Source of the DNA: a virus | Virus record (IMG/VR): IMGVR_UViG_3300038441_001856 | Span: 1 to 21,401 of that record | Reading direction: 5' to 3' (one strand) | Length of the DNA: 21,401 nucleotides | Part shown: positions 5,787 to 12,926 of the stretch, piece by piece | Layout: the number at the start of each line of letters is the position of its first letter | Position numbering within the stretch: position 1 is the stretch's first letter | Program-made: the position numbers and the translations under genes | Notes under the pieces: model-generated | What the model was told of the DNA's origin: nothing | The model's input: only the letters and a program-made list of their open reading frames with translations | The model's database searches: none

Positions 5787-6611
5787 GTGGCGAAGACCAG
5801 CGGCTCCGATGACGTCGGCGAGATGCTCGCCGAGCGCATCGCCGCCCTCATCGTCGACACCGCCAACAACGCCCCCCGCTCCCTCCAGAAGCGGCTCGGG
5901 CCCTCCGAGGTCGGCGACCCCTGCGAGCGGCGCCTGTCCTACAAGGAGTTGGACTGGCCCCGCGCGGCCGCCGACAGCGACCCGGCCGCCTCCATCATCG
6001 GCACCGGCTTCCACACCTGGATGGAAGAAGCGTTCACCCGGCGGCAGACGCTGCTGCCCGACGGCCGGCCCCGCTACAAGATCGAAGAGCGGGTCACCGT
6101 CGAGCCCTCCGCCATCGAGGCCGCCACCGTCGCGGGCAGCACCGACCTGTACGACCGGCTGACCCGGACCGTGTGGGACTGGAAGCTCGTCGGCCACACC
6201 ACCCTCGACAACTACCGGCGCAAGGGGCCCGGCCCCCAGTACCGCACCCAGGCACACCTGTACGGGCTCGGGCAGGAGAACGCCGGCGAGCAGCCGGAGC
6301 GCGTCGCGATCTGTTTCGTCGGCCGCTACCACGAACTCCGCGTCCACGTGTGGACCGAGCCGTATGACCGGCAGGTCGCCCTCGACGGGCTCGCCCGCCT
6401 GGCCCGCATCCGCGCCCACCTCACCGGCCCGGAAGCCGCGGCCTCCGACTACGACCACGCCTGGTGGTCCCAGATCCCCACGAGCGAACTGGCCAAGTGC
6501 CGGTTCTGCGAGTGGTTCAAGCCCGGCAGCACCGACCTCACCGTCGGCTGCCCGGGCGTCCAGCAGCAGGCCGCGACCCCGCGGCACGGCTTCGAATCCC
6601 TCATCGCATAA
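5787..6611 (+). CDS. Cas4/RecB-type PD-(D/E)XK exonuclease (274 aa)
   Basis: GTG 5787 follows AGGAAGG. Motifs match the RecB/Cas4 nuclease family: His76 in GTGFHTWMEE, Asp120 in GSTDLYD, Asp131-Trp-Lys133 in VWDWK, and Gln156/Tyr159 in QAHLYGLG. Four cysteines (Cys46 in GDPCERR, Cys238 and Cys241 in CRFCEWF, Cys255 in GCPG) sit in the arrangement that carries an Fe-S cluster in Cas4 and AddB. It should degrade one DNA strand from ends to create single-stranded tails. The next gene encodes an SSB-like protein, so the two probably form a recombination/replication pair. No CRISPR array or other cas gene is present, so an adaptation role is not supported. Confidence 0.88.
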   Translation: MAKTSGSDDVGEMLAERIAALIVDTANNAPRSLQKRLGPSEVGDPCERRLSYKELDWPRAAADSDPAASIIGTGFHTWMEEAFTRRQTLLPDGRPRYKIEERVTVEPSAIEAATVAGSTDLYDRLTRTVWDWKLVGHTTLDNYRRKGPGPQYRTQAHLYGLGQENAGEQPERVAICFVGRYHELRVHVWTEPYDRQVALDGLARLARIRAHLTGPEAAASDYDHAWWSQIPTSELAKCRFCEWFKPGSTDLTVGCPGVQQQAATPRHGFESLIA

Positions 6612-6625
6612 GGAGACGCATCCGC

Positions 6626-7180
6626 ATGGACGCGAACAGCTTCCTCATGGGCGGCGGCGGTGCCCCCACCGCCAAGTTCCCCACCCCCGGGACCATCGTC
6701 GGCGGCCGTATCACCGAGCAGCCCAAGGTCGAGCAGCAGCGGGACATCCAGTCCGGCGAGAAGAAGTTCTGGTCCGACGGCGACCCGATGATGCAGCTCG
6801 TCGTCACCGTCCAGACCGACCAGCGCGACCCGAGCCTGGAGGACGACGACGGACGACGACGCATCTTCGTCAAGGGCCAGATGAAGAACGCCGTCGCCGA
6901 CGCCGTCCGCCAGGCCGGCGCCAAGGGCCTCGAGGTCGGCGGCAACCTGCGCGTCCGCTACACCCACGACGGCACCCCGAAGCAGCGCGGGTTCTCCGCC
7001 CCCAAGCACTACGAGGCGAGGTACGTCCCGGCCGCGCATGTCGAACTGGCCGCCACCGCGCCCGCCCCGGCCCCCGCGCCCGCGACCGCACCGGCCGATG
7101 ACCCGTGGGGCACCGCCGCCGTCCCGGCCGGGGTGAACACCACCACCGGCGAGATCACCGGCGACGAGCCGCCGTTCTAG
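6626..7180 (+). CDS. Single-stranded DNA-binding-like protein (184 aa)
   Basis: ATG 6626 has AAGGAGA at 6610-6616. The first 135 residues look like an OB-fold-type beta-rich domain (PGTIVGGRITEQPKVEQQ, MMQLVVTVQTD, RRRIFVKGQMKNAVADAV, GGNLRVRYTHDG). An Ala/Pro-rich flexible linker follows, then an acidic tail ending GDEPPF. Linker plus acidic tip ending in P-F is the hallmark of SSB proteins (compare the D-D-I-P-F tip of bacterial SSB), which recruits partners. It would coat ssDNA made by the neighbouring nuclease or by the prim-pol/helicase. The family assignment rests on architecture and context; an annealing protein is the alternative. Confidence 0.75.
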   Translation: MDANSFLMGGGGAPTAKFPTPGTIVGGRITEQPKVEQQRDIQSGEKKFWSDGDPMMQLVVTVQTDQRDPSLEDDDGRRRIFVKGQMKNAVADAVRQAGAKGLEVGGNLRVRYTHDGTPKQRGFSAPKHYEARYVPAAHVELAATAPAPAPAPATAPADDPWGTAAVPAGVNTTTGEITGDEPPF

Positions 7181-7198
7181 GCCCCAACCCGCCAGCAC

Positions 7199-7238
7199 CG
7201 CCCGCCGCCGCCCGGCCCCCACACCGCGGCGGCGGGCG
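7199..7238 (+). terminator. GC-rich stem-loop after the SSB-like gene
   Basis: CGCCCGCCGCCGC (7199-7211) pairs perfectly with GCGGCGGCGGGCG (7226-7238), loop 14 bases. It lies 19 bp after the stop and lacks a U-tract. Confidence 0.5.
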
Positions 7239-7262
7239 GGCCAAGCCCCACAGCGCAACAAC

Positions 7263-7287
7263 CCCCGCCCGGGGCCATCGGGCGGGG
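7263..7287 (+). terminator. Second stem-loop before the clamp-like gene
   Basis: CCCCGCCCG (7263-7271) and CGGGCGGGG (7279-7287) pair perfectly around a seven-base loop. With the previous hairpin it makes a tandem barrier 31 bp before the next start. Confidence 0.4.
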
Positions 7288-7317
7288 ATCGCCAACCAGC
7301 ATCCCATGGAGAACAAG

Positions 7318-8148
7318 ATGATCAGCATCACGGCCAGCGAACTTCGCCGCATGCTCCAGCAGGTCACCCCGCACATGTCCGACCCCGAGGATGGCCTGCC
7401 CGTCATCTCCTGCATCCAGTTCCAGGCCCGCGCCGGCTGGCTGTACGCCGCGGCCACCGACCGGTACACCATCGCCGTCTCCCGCCGGGAGGTCGCCACC
7501 ACCGAGAACCTGACCGGCTACATCCCCGGCCACCTGGTGCCCGCCCTCACCGCCTGGCTCGACGGCTTGGCCAACCTCGGCGAGGCGGTCGGCCTGACCC
7601 TGCCCGTGGTGGAGGACCCGGCCGAAGTCGTCCTCACCTCCTCCGGCCTCGGTAACTTCACCGTCCAGTACGACACCGGCGACTTCGAGAAGTTCCCCGA
7701 CTGGCGGAAGATCCTCCACGCCGCCCTCACCTGCGAGCCGGGCCCCATCCCGCTCACCGGCTTCACCGCCAAGTTCCTCGCCCGCTGGCAGCACGCCGCC
7801 GAGAAGCTGATCACCTGGCAGGAAGCCCCCGGCAAGCCGCTGGTTCTCCTCGACGAGCTCGGCTACTTCGCCGGACTGCACATGCCCATCGGCTACCACC
7901 GCGACGGCATGACCCGCCAGAAGGCCGTCGGCAGTTGGATCGCGGCCACTGTCCGCACCGCCACCGTCGACGGCTTCACCTACCACCTCGACCGGTCCTG
8001 GACCGACCGGGACGGCGACGTCTGGACCTACACCGGCGACGACTACCTGGACGGCACCCCGCTCATGGCCATCGAGGGCCTCGAAGAAGACCCGCACCCG
8101 CTCGACTCGGTCATCACCATGTTCGGCCCCCTGACCGACCACGCCTGA
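7318..8148 (+). CDS. DNA polymerase III beta (sliding-clamp)-like protein (276 aa)
   Basis: The start chosen is ATG 7318, because GGAGA lies at 7308-7312. An in-frame ATG at 7306 would swallow that site. The N-terminus follows the clamp pattern: a helix (ITASELRRMLQQVTPHM), then GLPVISCIQFQAR, then LYAAATDRYTIAVSRRE, which parallels the ATDxxxxAV signature of DnaN. Later segments (GNFTVQYDTGDFEKFPDW) match the clamp's second-domain FP-D region. It is about 90 residues shorter than chromosomal DnaN, so it may be a reduced clamp. It would tether a polymerase or nuclease on DNA. No replicative polymerase is seen in the window, so partners may be host proteins. Confidence 0.7.
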   Translation: MISITASELRRMLQQVTPHMSDPEDGLPVISCIQFQARAGWLYAAATDRYTIAVSRREVATTENLTGYIPGHLVPALTAWLDGLANLGEAVGLTLPVVEDPAEVVLTSSGLGNFTVQYDTGDFEKFPDWRKILHAALTCEPGPIPLTGFTAKFLARWQHAAEKLITWQEAPGKPLVLLDELGYFAGLHMPIGYHRDGMTRQKAVGSWIAATVRTATVDGFTYHLDRSWTDRDGDVWTYTGDDYLDGTPLMAIEGLEEDPHPLDSVITMFGPLTDHA

Positions 8149-8158
8149 CCCCGCCACC

Positions 8159-8184
8159 GCCCCGCCCGCCGCGACGGGCGGGGC
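8159..8184 (+). terminator. Stem-loop after the clamp-like gene
   Basis: GCCCCGCCCG (8159-8168) and CGGGCGGGGC (8175-8184) pair perfectly around a six-base loop, directly after the stop at 8148. Confidence 0.45.
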
Positions 8185-8207
8185 AACCCCAACAGCAGAG
8201 GAACACC

Positions 8208-8456
8208 ATGCTCACCGCACCCAGCATCAGCAGCGAGACCGCCCGCCACGTCCTCTTCCACTACGGCAGCCCCCAGGGCTACAGGCCCGGCAGCTTCACC
8301 CAGCGGCTCATGGAGGCCATCGACGCCGCCGACGTCGTCCACACCGCCCGCCTCCGCGCCGCCTACCCCGAGCTGGTCGACGCGATGAACCTCGCCGCCA
8401 ACCAGCGCGACGGCATCGCCCGCCTCACCGCCATCGCCACCGGCAAGGAGGCGTGA
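8208..8456 (+). CDS. Hypothetical helical protein (82 aa)
   Basis: ATG 8208 follows AGAGGAA. The protein is a compact helical sequence (SETARHVLFHYGSPQGYRPG, then FTQRLMEAIDAADVVHTARL, then NQRDGIARLTAIATGKEA). The pattern resembles small phage proteins conserved in streptomycete elements, but no function is known. The following gene's ribosome site lies within its last codons, which suggests coupled translation. Confidence 0.75.
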   Translation: MLTAPSISSETARHVLFHYGSPQGYRPGSFTQRLMEAIDAADVVHTARLRAAYPELVDAMNLAANQRDGIARLTAIATGKEA

Positions 8457-8458
8457 TC

Positions 8459-8932
8459 ATGGCCGAGCGTCCGTACACCGACGACGACCTCCGCGCCGAG
8501 GCCGCCCGCCAGCACGCTGGCCTCACCGAGGACCCCGACTTCATGGGCGTCGGCGAGGCGATGGAGGACTCCGAGGTCGAGAGCCTGGCACCGCGCCACG
8601 AGCCCCAGGACATCGACGGCCAGCCGAACGACGCCGACGGCGTCACCTGGAACCAGCTCCTGCCGTTCGAGGCCGACGAGGGCGCCGCGTACCGGACGGC
8701 GCAGCACGCGATCTACGACCTCATCAACGGCGCCGCCGACGTGTCCGAGTGGGCCGTCAACCTCGGCGCCGACGACCTGGAGCCCCTCCCCGAGCAGCTC
8801 ACCGCCCACACCCAGGACGGGCCCTGGTTCCGCCTGCACTTCGCCGTCCGCCCCGACATGCCCGACGACATGCGCCGCGCCCTCGTCGAGGGCGTCGGCA
8901 GCGAGATCGCGAAGCACTTCCCGACCGCCTGA
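8459..8932 (+). CDS. Conserved acidic phage protein (157 aa), unknown function
   Basis: The start is ATG 8459, eight bases after the AAGGAGG at 8444-8450; a GTG at 8453 is too close to that site. The sequence begins MAERPYTDDDLRAEAARQHA, and the N-terminal half is strongly acidic. The C-terminal part (GPWFRLHFAVRPDMPDDMRR, then GVGSEIAKHF) looks like a small folded domain. Similar proteins occur in streptomycete prophages without known function. It is the last gene before the candidate operator for the primase. Confidence 0.8.
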   Translation: MAERPYTDDDLRAEAARQHAGLTEDPDFMGVGEAMEDSEVESLAPRHEPQDIDGQPNDADGVTWNQLLPFEADEGAAYRTAQHAIYDLINGAADVSEWAVNLGADDLEPLPEQLTAHTQDGPWFRLHFAVRPDMPDDMRRALVEGVGSEIAKHFPTA

Positions 8933-8949
8933 CCTGCCCCGCAATCCGC

Positions 8950-8985
8950 CCGGGGTGTCCACGTCCACGGACGCGGACACCCCGG
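8950..8985. promoter_or_regulatory. Palindromic operator candidate upstream of the primase
   Basis: The 24 bp at 8956-8979 read TGTCCA, CGTCCA, CGGACG, CGGACA: the same four-hexamer plan as the palindrome at 3433-3456. The outer inverted repeat extends to 8950-8960 / 8975-8985 (CCGGGGTGTCC and its complement). It sits 27 bp before TTG 9012. It probably allows the phage repressor to control replication; a stem-loop terminator for the upstream gene is the alternative. Confidence 0.6.
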
Positions 8986-9011
8986 CTCCACCCTCCGAGG
9001 AGCGCACCACC

Positions 9012-11459
9012 TTGAGCACCGCAACGGTCCGCGACACGCCACTCGACGGCGCCCTCTGGCTCACCCGCCACGGCTTCGCCGTCTTCCCCGTGGACCACCC
9101 CGGGCTGCAACAGTGCGCCGGCATCGGGCAGGGCCACGACCCCGCCACCTGCACCCACCGTGGCAAGCACCCCGCCGTTGCCTTCACCCGCACCCACGCC
9201 AGCGACGAGCACCAGGTGCGCGCCCTCTTCGGCGCCCAGCTCCGCAACGTCGGCGTCGCCGTCGGCGCCACCACCGGCCCCGACGGCGAGCAGCTCCTCG
9301 TCGTCGACTCCGACCGGCCCGCCGCCCTCGAAGACGCCGCCACCGCCCTCGGCCAGCAGCACACCCCCACCATGCGGGTCCACACCGCCAAGGGCCACCA
9401 CGACTACTACTGGGCGCCCGCCCACCTGAAGCTCGGCAACGGACTCGGCACGTTGAAGGGCCAGTTCGACGGCGACGTCCGCGCCGGAAACGCCTACGTC
9501 ATCGGCCCCGGCTCCGTCCACGCCACCGGCGTCATCTACGAACTGGACGACCCCGAGCAGCCGCCTGTCGCCGCCCCCGCCTGGCTCCTCACCGCCCTCA
9601 CCACGAAGCCCACGCCCGCCCCGGCACCCGCCGGGCCGGCCGCGCCGATACAGCTGGACACCGACCGGCTCGACGCCTACACCCGCCGCGCCCTGCAGGC
9701 CGAATGCGACGCCATCGCCCGCGCCGCCGACGGCGAGCAGAACAACCAGATCAACACCAGCGCGTTCAGCATCGGCACCCTCGTCGCCGCTGGCGCCCTC
9801 ACCGAGCACGAGGCCCGCCAAGCCCTCGCCGCTGCCGCCCGCGCCGGTGGGCACCCCGACGGCCGCGCCCTCCCCACCATCCAGTCCGGGCTCACCGCCG
9901 GCATGGCCCACCCCCGCACCCCGTGGCCGCCCACCACCCGAGACCGCAACAGCTTCGCCGGACTCCTCCCCCAGCAGCCCGCCACCGCGCCGGCCCCAGC
10001 GCCCCGCGGCTGGACCGCGCCCCTCGAGGAACCCGTCCCCCTGCCCTCACCGATGCCCGCCCGCGAATGGGACGACCTCGGCAACGCCGAACGCGTCATC
10101 GACCGGCACGGCCACACGATCCGCTGGCTCGCCGACATCGAACGCTGGGCCTACTACGAGCACGGCCGCTGGAACCTCAAGGCCGCCAACACCGGCGTCT
10201 GGACCCGCGTCGTCGACACCATCAACCAGCTCGCCGACGAGGCCCCCAACTACGACGACGAGCCCGTCACCGACGACAAGGGCAAGGAGACCGCCAGCCA
10301 GCAACAGCAGTTCCTCGCCTGGGCTCGCAAGCAGCGCATGCGCCCCAAGGTCGCCGCCGCCCGCGACGTCCTCCAGGCCTACCCCGCCGTGCACACCACC
10401 ATGGACGCCTTCGACCAGCCGCAGATGCTCCTCAACGTCGCCAACGGCATCGTCGACCTGCAGACCGGCCAACTGCGCGCCCACGACCGCAGCCTCTACC
10501 TGATGCAGCAGTCCCCCATCCACTACAACCCCACCGCCACCTGCCCCATGTGGGACAAGTTCCTCGCCGGCGTCATGCCCGACCCCGAACGCCGCGCCTA
10601 CCTCGCCCGCGTCATCGGCTACAGCCTCACCGCCGACACCGGCGAACAGGTCATGTTCATCCACCACGGCGAAGGCCAGAACGGCAAAGGCGTCTTCACC
10701 CGCGTCGTCATGGCACTCCTCGGCGAGTACGCCCAAGCCGTCCCCGCCTCCACCCTCATGGCCAAGCACGGCGACGGCGGCATCCCCAACGACATCGCCC
10801 GCATGGTCGGCAAGCGACTCCTGTCCACCAGCGAGACCGGCCGCACCTCCGAAGGCCGCGGCAAGCCCCTCGACGAGGAGCTGGTGAAGCGGCTCACCGG
10901 TGAAGACCCCGTCTCCGCCCGCTTCCTCAACGCCGAGTTCTTCGAGTTCAAGCCCGTCGGGAAGATCCACCTCGCGACCAACCACCTGCCCGACGTGTCC
11001 GGCAGCCACAGCATGGCCCGCCGCCTCCAGTCCATCGGCTGGGACGTCATCGTCCCCCCGGCCAAGCGCATCAAGGGCCTCGCCGAACAGATCCTCGCCC
11101 GCGAAGCCGCAGGCGTCCTCAACTGGGCCATCCGCGGCTGCCTCGACTGGCAGAAGCAGGGCCTGGCCGTCCCCGACTCCGTTACCGCCAAGACCCGCGA
11201 GCACATCGCCCAGTCCAACCCGCTCGCCACCTGGCTGGAGGAAGAGACCGACGCCGTCCCCGACGCGGTCACCGAGAACGGCCAGCTGTACGGCAGCTAC
11301 AAGACGTGGGCCGACCGCGTGGGCGTGAAGCACCCCATGACGATGAAGGCGTTCACGACCCGCCTGCAGGAGCAGGGCTTCGTCCAGGACAAGGACTCCC
11401 GTACCCGCCGGTCCGTCACCCGCGGGCTCGCGCTGGCCATCCTCGGCGGTGCCCGATGA
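9012..11459 (+). CDS. Bifunctional prim-pol / SF3 helicase (phage/plasmid primase, 815 aa)
   Basis: The chosen start is TTG 9012, nine bases after GAGGAG (8997-9002). A GTG at 8955 would translate the palindromic operator. The N-terminal domain (about 1-195) is a prim-pol: VVDSD at about 97-101 and GHHDYYW at 128-134 carry the catalytic acid and aromatic motifs, and AYVIGPGSVHATG is the third motif. A Pro/Ala linker follows, then a D5_N-type region. The SF3 helicase has Walker A GEGQNGKG at 553-560 (Gly instead of Ser/Thr after GK), an acidic motif B region, sensor KIHLATNHLPD from 651, and the Arg-finger region ARRLQSIGWD. A winged-helix-like C-terminus follows. It should open the origin, prime and unwind. 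The giant inverted repeat begins eight bases after its stop. Confidence 0.93.
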   Translation: MSTATVRDTPLDGALWLTRHGFAVFPVDHPGLQQCAGIGQGHDPATCTHRGKHPAVAFTRTHASDEHQVRALFGAQLRNVGVAVGATTGPDGEQLLVVDSDRPAALEDAATALGQQHTPTMRVHTAKGHHDYYWAPAHLKLGNGLGTLKGQFDGDVRAGNAYVIGPGSVHATGVIYELDDPEQPPVAAPAWLLTALTTKPTPAPAPAGPAAPIQLDTDRLDAYTRRALQAECDAIARAADGEQNNQINTSAFSIGTLVAAGALTEHEARQALAAAARAGGHPDGRALPTIQSGLTAGMAHPRTPWPPTTRDRNSFAGLLPQQPATAPAPAPRGWTAPLEEPVPLPSPMPAREWDDLGNAERVIDRHGHTIRWLADIERWAYYEHGRWNLKAANTGVWTRVVDTINQLADEAPNYDDEPVTDDKGKETASQQQQFLAWARKQRMRPKVAAARDVLQAYPAVHTTMDAFDQPQMLLNVANGIVDLQTGQLRAHDRSLYLMQQSPIHYNPTATCPMWDKFLAGVMPDPERRAYLARVIGYSLTADTGEQVMFIHHGEGQNGKGVFTRVVMALLGEYAQAVPASTLMAKHGDGGIPNDIARMVGKRLLSTSETGRTSEGRGKPLDEELVKRLTGEDPVSARFLNAEFFEFKPVGKIHLATNHLPDVSGSHSMARRLQSIGWDVIVPPAKRIKGLAEQILAREAAGVLNWAIRGCLDWQKQGLAVPDSVTAKTREHIAQSNPLATWLEEETDAVPDAVTENGQLYGSYKTWADRVGVKHPMTMKAFTTRLQEQGFVQDKDSRTRRSVTRGLALAILGGAR

Positions 11460-11719
11460 CCGGCCGTGCGAAGGGGTGCGAAGGGGTTGCGAAGGGGTTT
11501 GCGAAGGGGTCTGCGAAGGCTTTGACCTGCAAGTCGAAGGGGTCGAAGGGGTTTTTCTACGCTCGCACATACAAGGGGAAGGAAAACCAGCACGCCTTAT
11601 ATGCAAGGGCAGTGGCGCGAAACCCCTTCGACCCCTTCGAACCGCAGGTCAACCCCTACGCGCACCCCTTCGACAACCCCTTCGCAACCCCTTCGCACCC
11701 CTTCGCGGGCCTCCCATGA
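11456..11719 (+). CDS. Possible 87-aa protein encoded inside the giant inverted repeat
   Basis: ATG 11456 overlaps the primase stop (ATGA), and the frame's own TGA overlaps the next start (ATGA at 11716-11719), the arrangement used by true genes here. The product would be Lys/Gly-rich at first (AKGCEGVAKGFAKGSAK) and Pro/Phe-rich at the end (NPFDPFEPQVNPYAHPFDN), the two halves being translations of complementary repeat arms. That composition suggests the DNA structure, not the protein, is conserved. The open frame may simply keep ribosomes coupled across the repeat. No ribosome site beyond the overlap is seen. Confidence 0.35.
   Translation: MTGRAKGCEGVAKGFAKGSAKALTCKSKGSKGFFYARTYKGKENQHALYARAVARNPFDPFEPQVNPYAHPFDNPFATPSHPFAGLP
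11468..11706. repeat. Giant inverted repeat of iterons; candidate replication origin
   Basis: Arms 11468-11554 and 11620-11706 are each 87 nt and align without gaps, with 77 of 87 positions complementary. The outer 32 nt and inner 21 nt are perfect, and the nonamer TTGACCTGC is kept in the middle. Each arm has seven GCGAAGGGGT/TCGAAGGGGT-type units, starting at 11468, 11478, 11489, 11501, 11513, 11534 and 11543 on the left, mostly one helical turn apart. The 65-nt centre is clearly A/T-richer (CGCCTTATATGCAAG) and could melt. P4-type primase-helicases bind iterons near their own gene, so an origin is likely. An RNA hairpin acting on the transcript is the alternative. Confidence 0.8.
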
Positions 11720-12045
11720 CCCGCCTCCCGGCGCACCTCATCGCCGAGCGTGCCGCCCGCGCCGCCGAGACCGTCCGCACCACCCCGTGCCCCCGCTGCG
11801 GAGCCGACACCCTCACCGCCCGCACACCCGACCGCGTCGCCGCCGTCGACGTCCGCACCGACCCGCACCCCGTCGACCCCGCCGCCATCCCAGCCGGCCG
11901 CATGGCCTGGTGCCTCACCGGCGGCAGCAACCACGCCCCGCAGCGCATCCGCTGGCGCGCCCGCTGGCACGCCCCGCACTGCACCCACCCCGTCCTCATC
12001 GACCACCACTGCCCAACCCGCCCTGTTCAAGGAGTCCTGCTGTGA
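11716..12045 (+). CDS. Small Cys/His-rich (zinc-binding-like) protein (109 aa)
   Basis: ATG 11716 overlaps the TGA of the repeat-embedded frame. A CPRCGADTLTAR zinc-ribbon half lies at about residues 25-36. A possible second half is near the end (HAPHCTHPVLIDHHCP). The middle is a strand-rich stretch (VAAVDVRTDPHPVDPAAIPAG). The protein resembles small DNA-associated proteins in streptomycete phages, but its role is unknown. It has no good Shine-Dalgarno sequence, which makes coupling to the upstream frame more plausible. Confidence 0.7.
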   Translation: MTRLPAHLIAERAARAAETVRTTPCPRCGADTLTARTPDRVAAVDVRTDPHPVDPAAIPAGRMAWCLTGGSNHAPQRIRWRARWHAPHCTHPVLIDHHCPTRPVQGVLL

Positions 12046-12563
12046 GCCGATCGAAAGCCAAGGGCACCGCCGCCGAAACCGCGGTCGTCCGCTTCCTCCA
12101 GGCCGCCGGCTTCGCCCAGGCCGAACGCCGCACCCTCAACGGGGTGAAGGACCGCGGCGACATCGCCGGCCTGCCCGGCGTCGTCATCGAGGTGAAGAAC
12201 TGCGCCCGGCAGGAACTCCCCGCCTGGGTGGAGGAGGCCGAGCTCGAGCGCGACAACGACCACGCGACGCTGGGCGTGGTGTGGCACAAGCGTCGGGGTA
12301 CGACCGACCCCGGCCGTTGGTTCGTCACGATGTCCGGCGACCAGTTCGCCGCGCTCCTGCGCGAGCAGCAGGGCCTGCCCGCCCCGGCCGCCGAGACGCA
12401 GCCCTCCAGCGTCTCGCCCACCCCCATGACGGTGTACCTCGCCACCCCGTGCGACACCTGCGACCACACCCTGAACTGGCACCGAAACGACGTCGGGTGC
12501 ACCGTCCCGACCTGCGTCTGCAGCCGCTTCCACTACCCCGCCGAGGGCGGTGAGGTCGCGTGA
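12042..12563 (+). CDS. PD-(D/E)XK nuclease, Holliday-junction-resolvase-like, with zinc finger (173 aa)
   Basis: GTG 12042 overlaps the previous stop and has AAGGAG at 12029-12034. The N-terminal domain carries Glu12 (KGTAAETAVVRFLQAAGF), Asp40 (RGDIAGLPG) and Glu50-Val-Lys52 (VVIEVKNC), the metal-binding set of archaeal Hjc-type and phage resolvase nucleases. After about residue 125 there is a Cys-rich tail (CDTCDHTLNWH, then CTVPTCVCSRFHYP) that probably binds zinc. It should cut branched DNA produced during replication and recombination before packaging. A general single-strand endonuclease role is the alternative. It opens a chain of overlapping small genes. Confidence 0.85.
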   Translation: MSRSKAKGTAAETAVVRFLQAAGFAQAERRTLNGVKDRGDIAGLPGVVIEVKNCARQELPAWVEEAELERDNDHATLGVVWHKRRGTTDPGRWFVTMSGDQFAALLREQQGLPAPAAETQPSSVSPTPMTVYLATPCDTCDHTLNWHRNDVGCTVPTCVCSRFHYPAEGGEVA

Positions 12564-12757
12564 GCGAGCAGCCCGCCCTCGTCACCGGCATCCGGCCGGG
12601 CCTCACCGTCCGCGGCCTCGACCGCGACGACACCCCCACCGCCGACTGGCTGTGCTCCTGCCGCGAGCACGAGCGCGCCACCGGCCGTGCCGCCGTGCAG
12701 CAGCTCCTCGCCCGCGCCCGCACCGGCGTCTGCCCCCACCGGCAGGTGGCCGCGTGA
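12560..12757 (+). CDS. Small hypothetical protein with Cys/His pairs (65 aa)
   Basis: GTG 12560 overlaps the nuclease stop (GTGA). The C-terminal half has CSCREHERATGRAAVQQLL and ends in CPHRQVAA, so a small zinc site is possible. Its stop overlaps the next ATG (TGATG at 12755-12759). No function can be assigned. Confidence 0.65.
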   Translation: MSEQPALVTGIRPGLTVRGLDRDDTPTADWLCSCREHERATGRAAVQQLLARARTGVCPHRQVAA

Positions 12758-12924
12758 TGCCCGCCGTCGCCGTCCAGGCCATCCCCGACGCCATCGCCCC
12801 CGTCATCGCCGCCGTCATGCAGCAGCACCCCGGCGCCGCCCCGGACGTCATCGCCCGCCTCGTCGTCCACGAACTCCGCGACCTCGGCTGGCACATCACC
12901 GCCAAACCCACCACCAGGAGCTGA
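12757..12924 (+). CDS. Small hypothetical protein (55 aa)
   Basis: ATG 12757 overlaps the previous stop. The sequence is helical, hydrophobic but not clearly membrane-spanning (AIPDAIAPVIAAVMQQHPG, then DVIARLVVHELRDLGWHI). The Val/Leu-rich helix followed by DLGW recalls a small dimerisation unit. Codon bias supports coding. Confidence 0.6.
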   Translation: MPAVAVQAIPDAIAPVIAAVMQQHPGAAPDVIARLVVHELRDLGWHITAKPTTRS

Positions 12925-12926
12925 CC

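Noticed and set aside
6342-6355. GTCCAC-GT-GTGGAC palindrome inside the nuclease gene, resembling the operator hexamers
   Set aside because: It is within coding sequence, lacks the six-base spacing and is not near a start, so a chance match is likely.
5787-6611. CRISPR-associated Cas4 role for the PD-(D/E)XK nuclease
   Set aside because: No CRISPR array and no cas1/cas2 are in the window; the SSB-like neighbour points to phage recombination.
9113-10903. Long plus-strand Arg-rich frame inside the primase
   Set aside because: It is the +1 shadow of the prim-pol/helicase frame; the product is almost all Arg, Pro and His with no domain.
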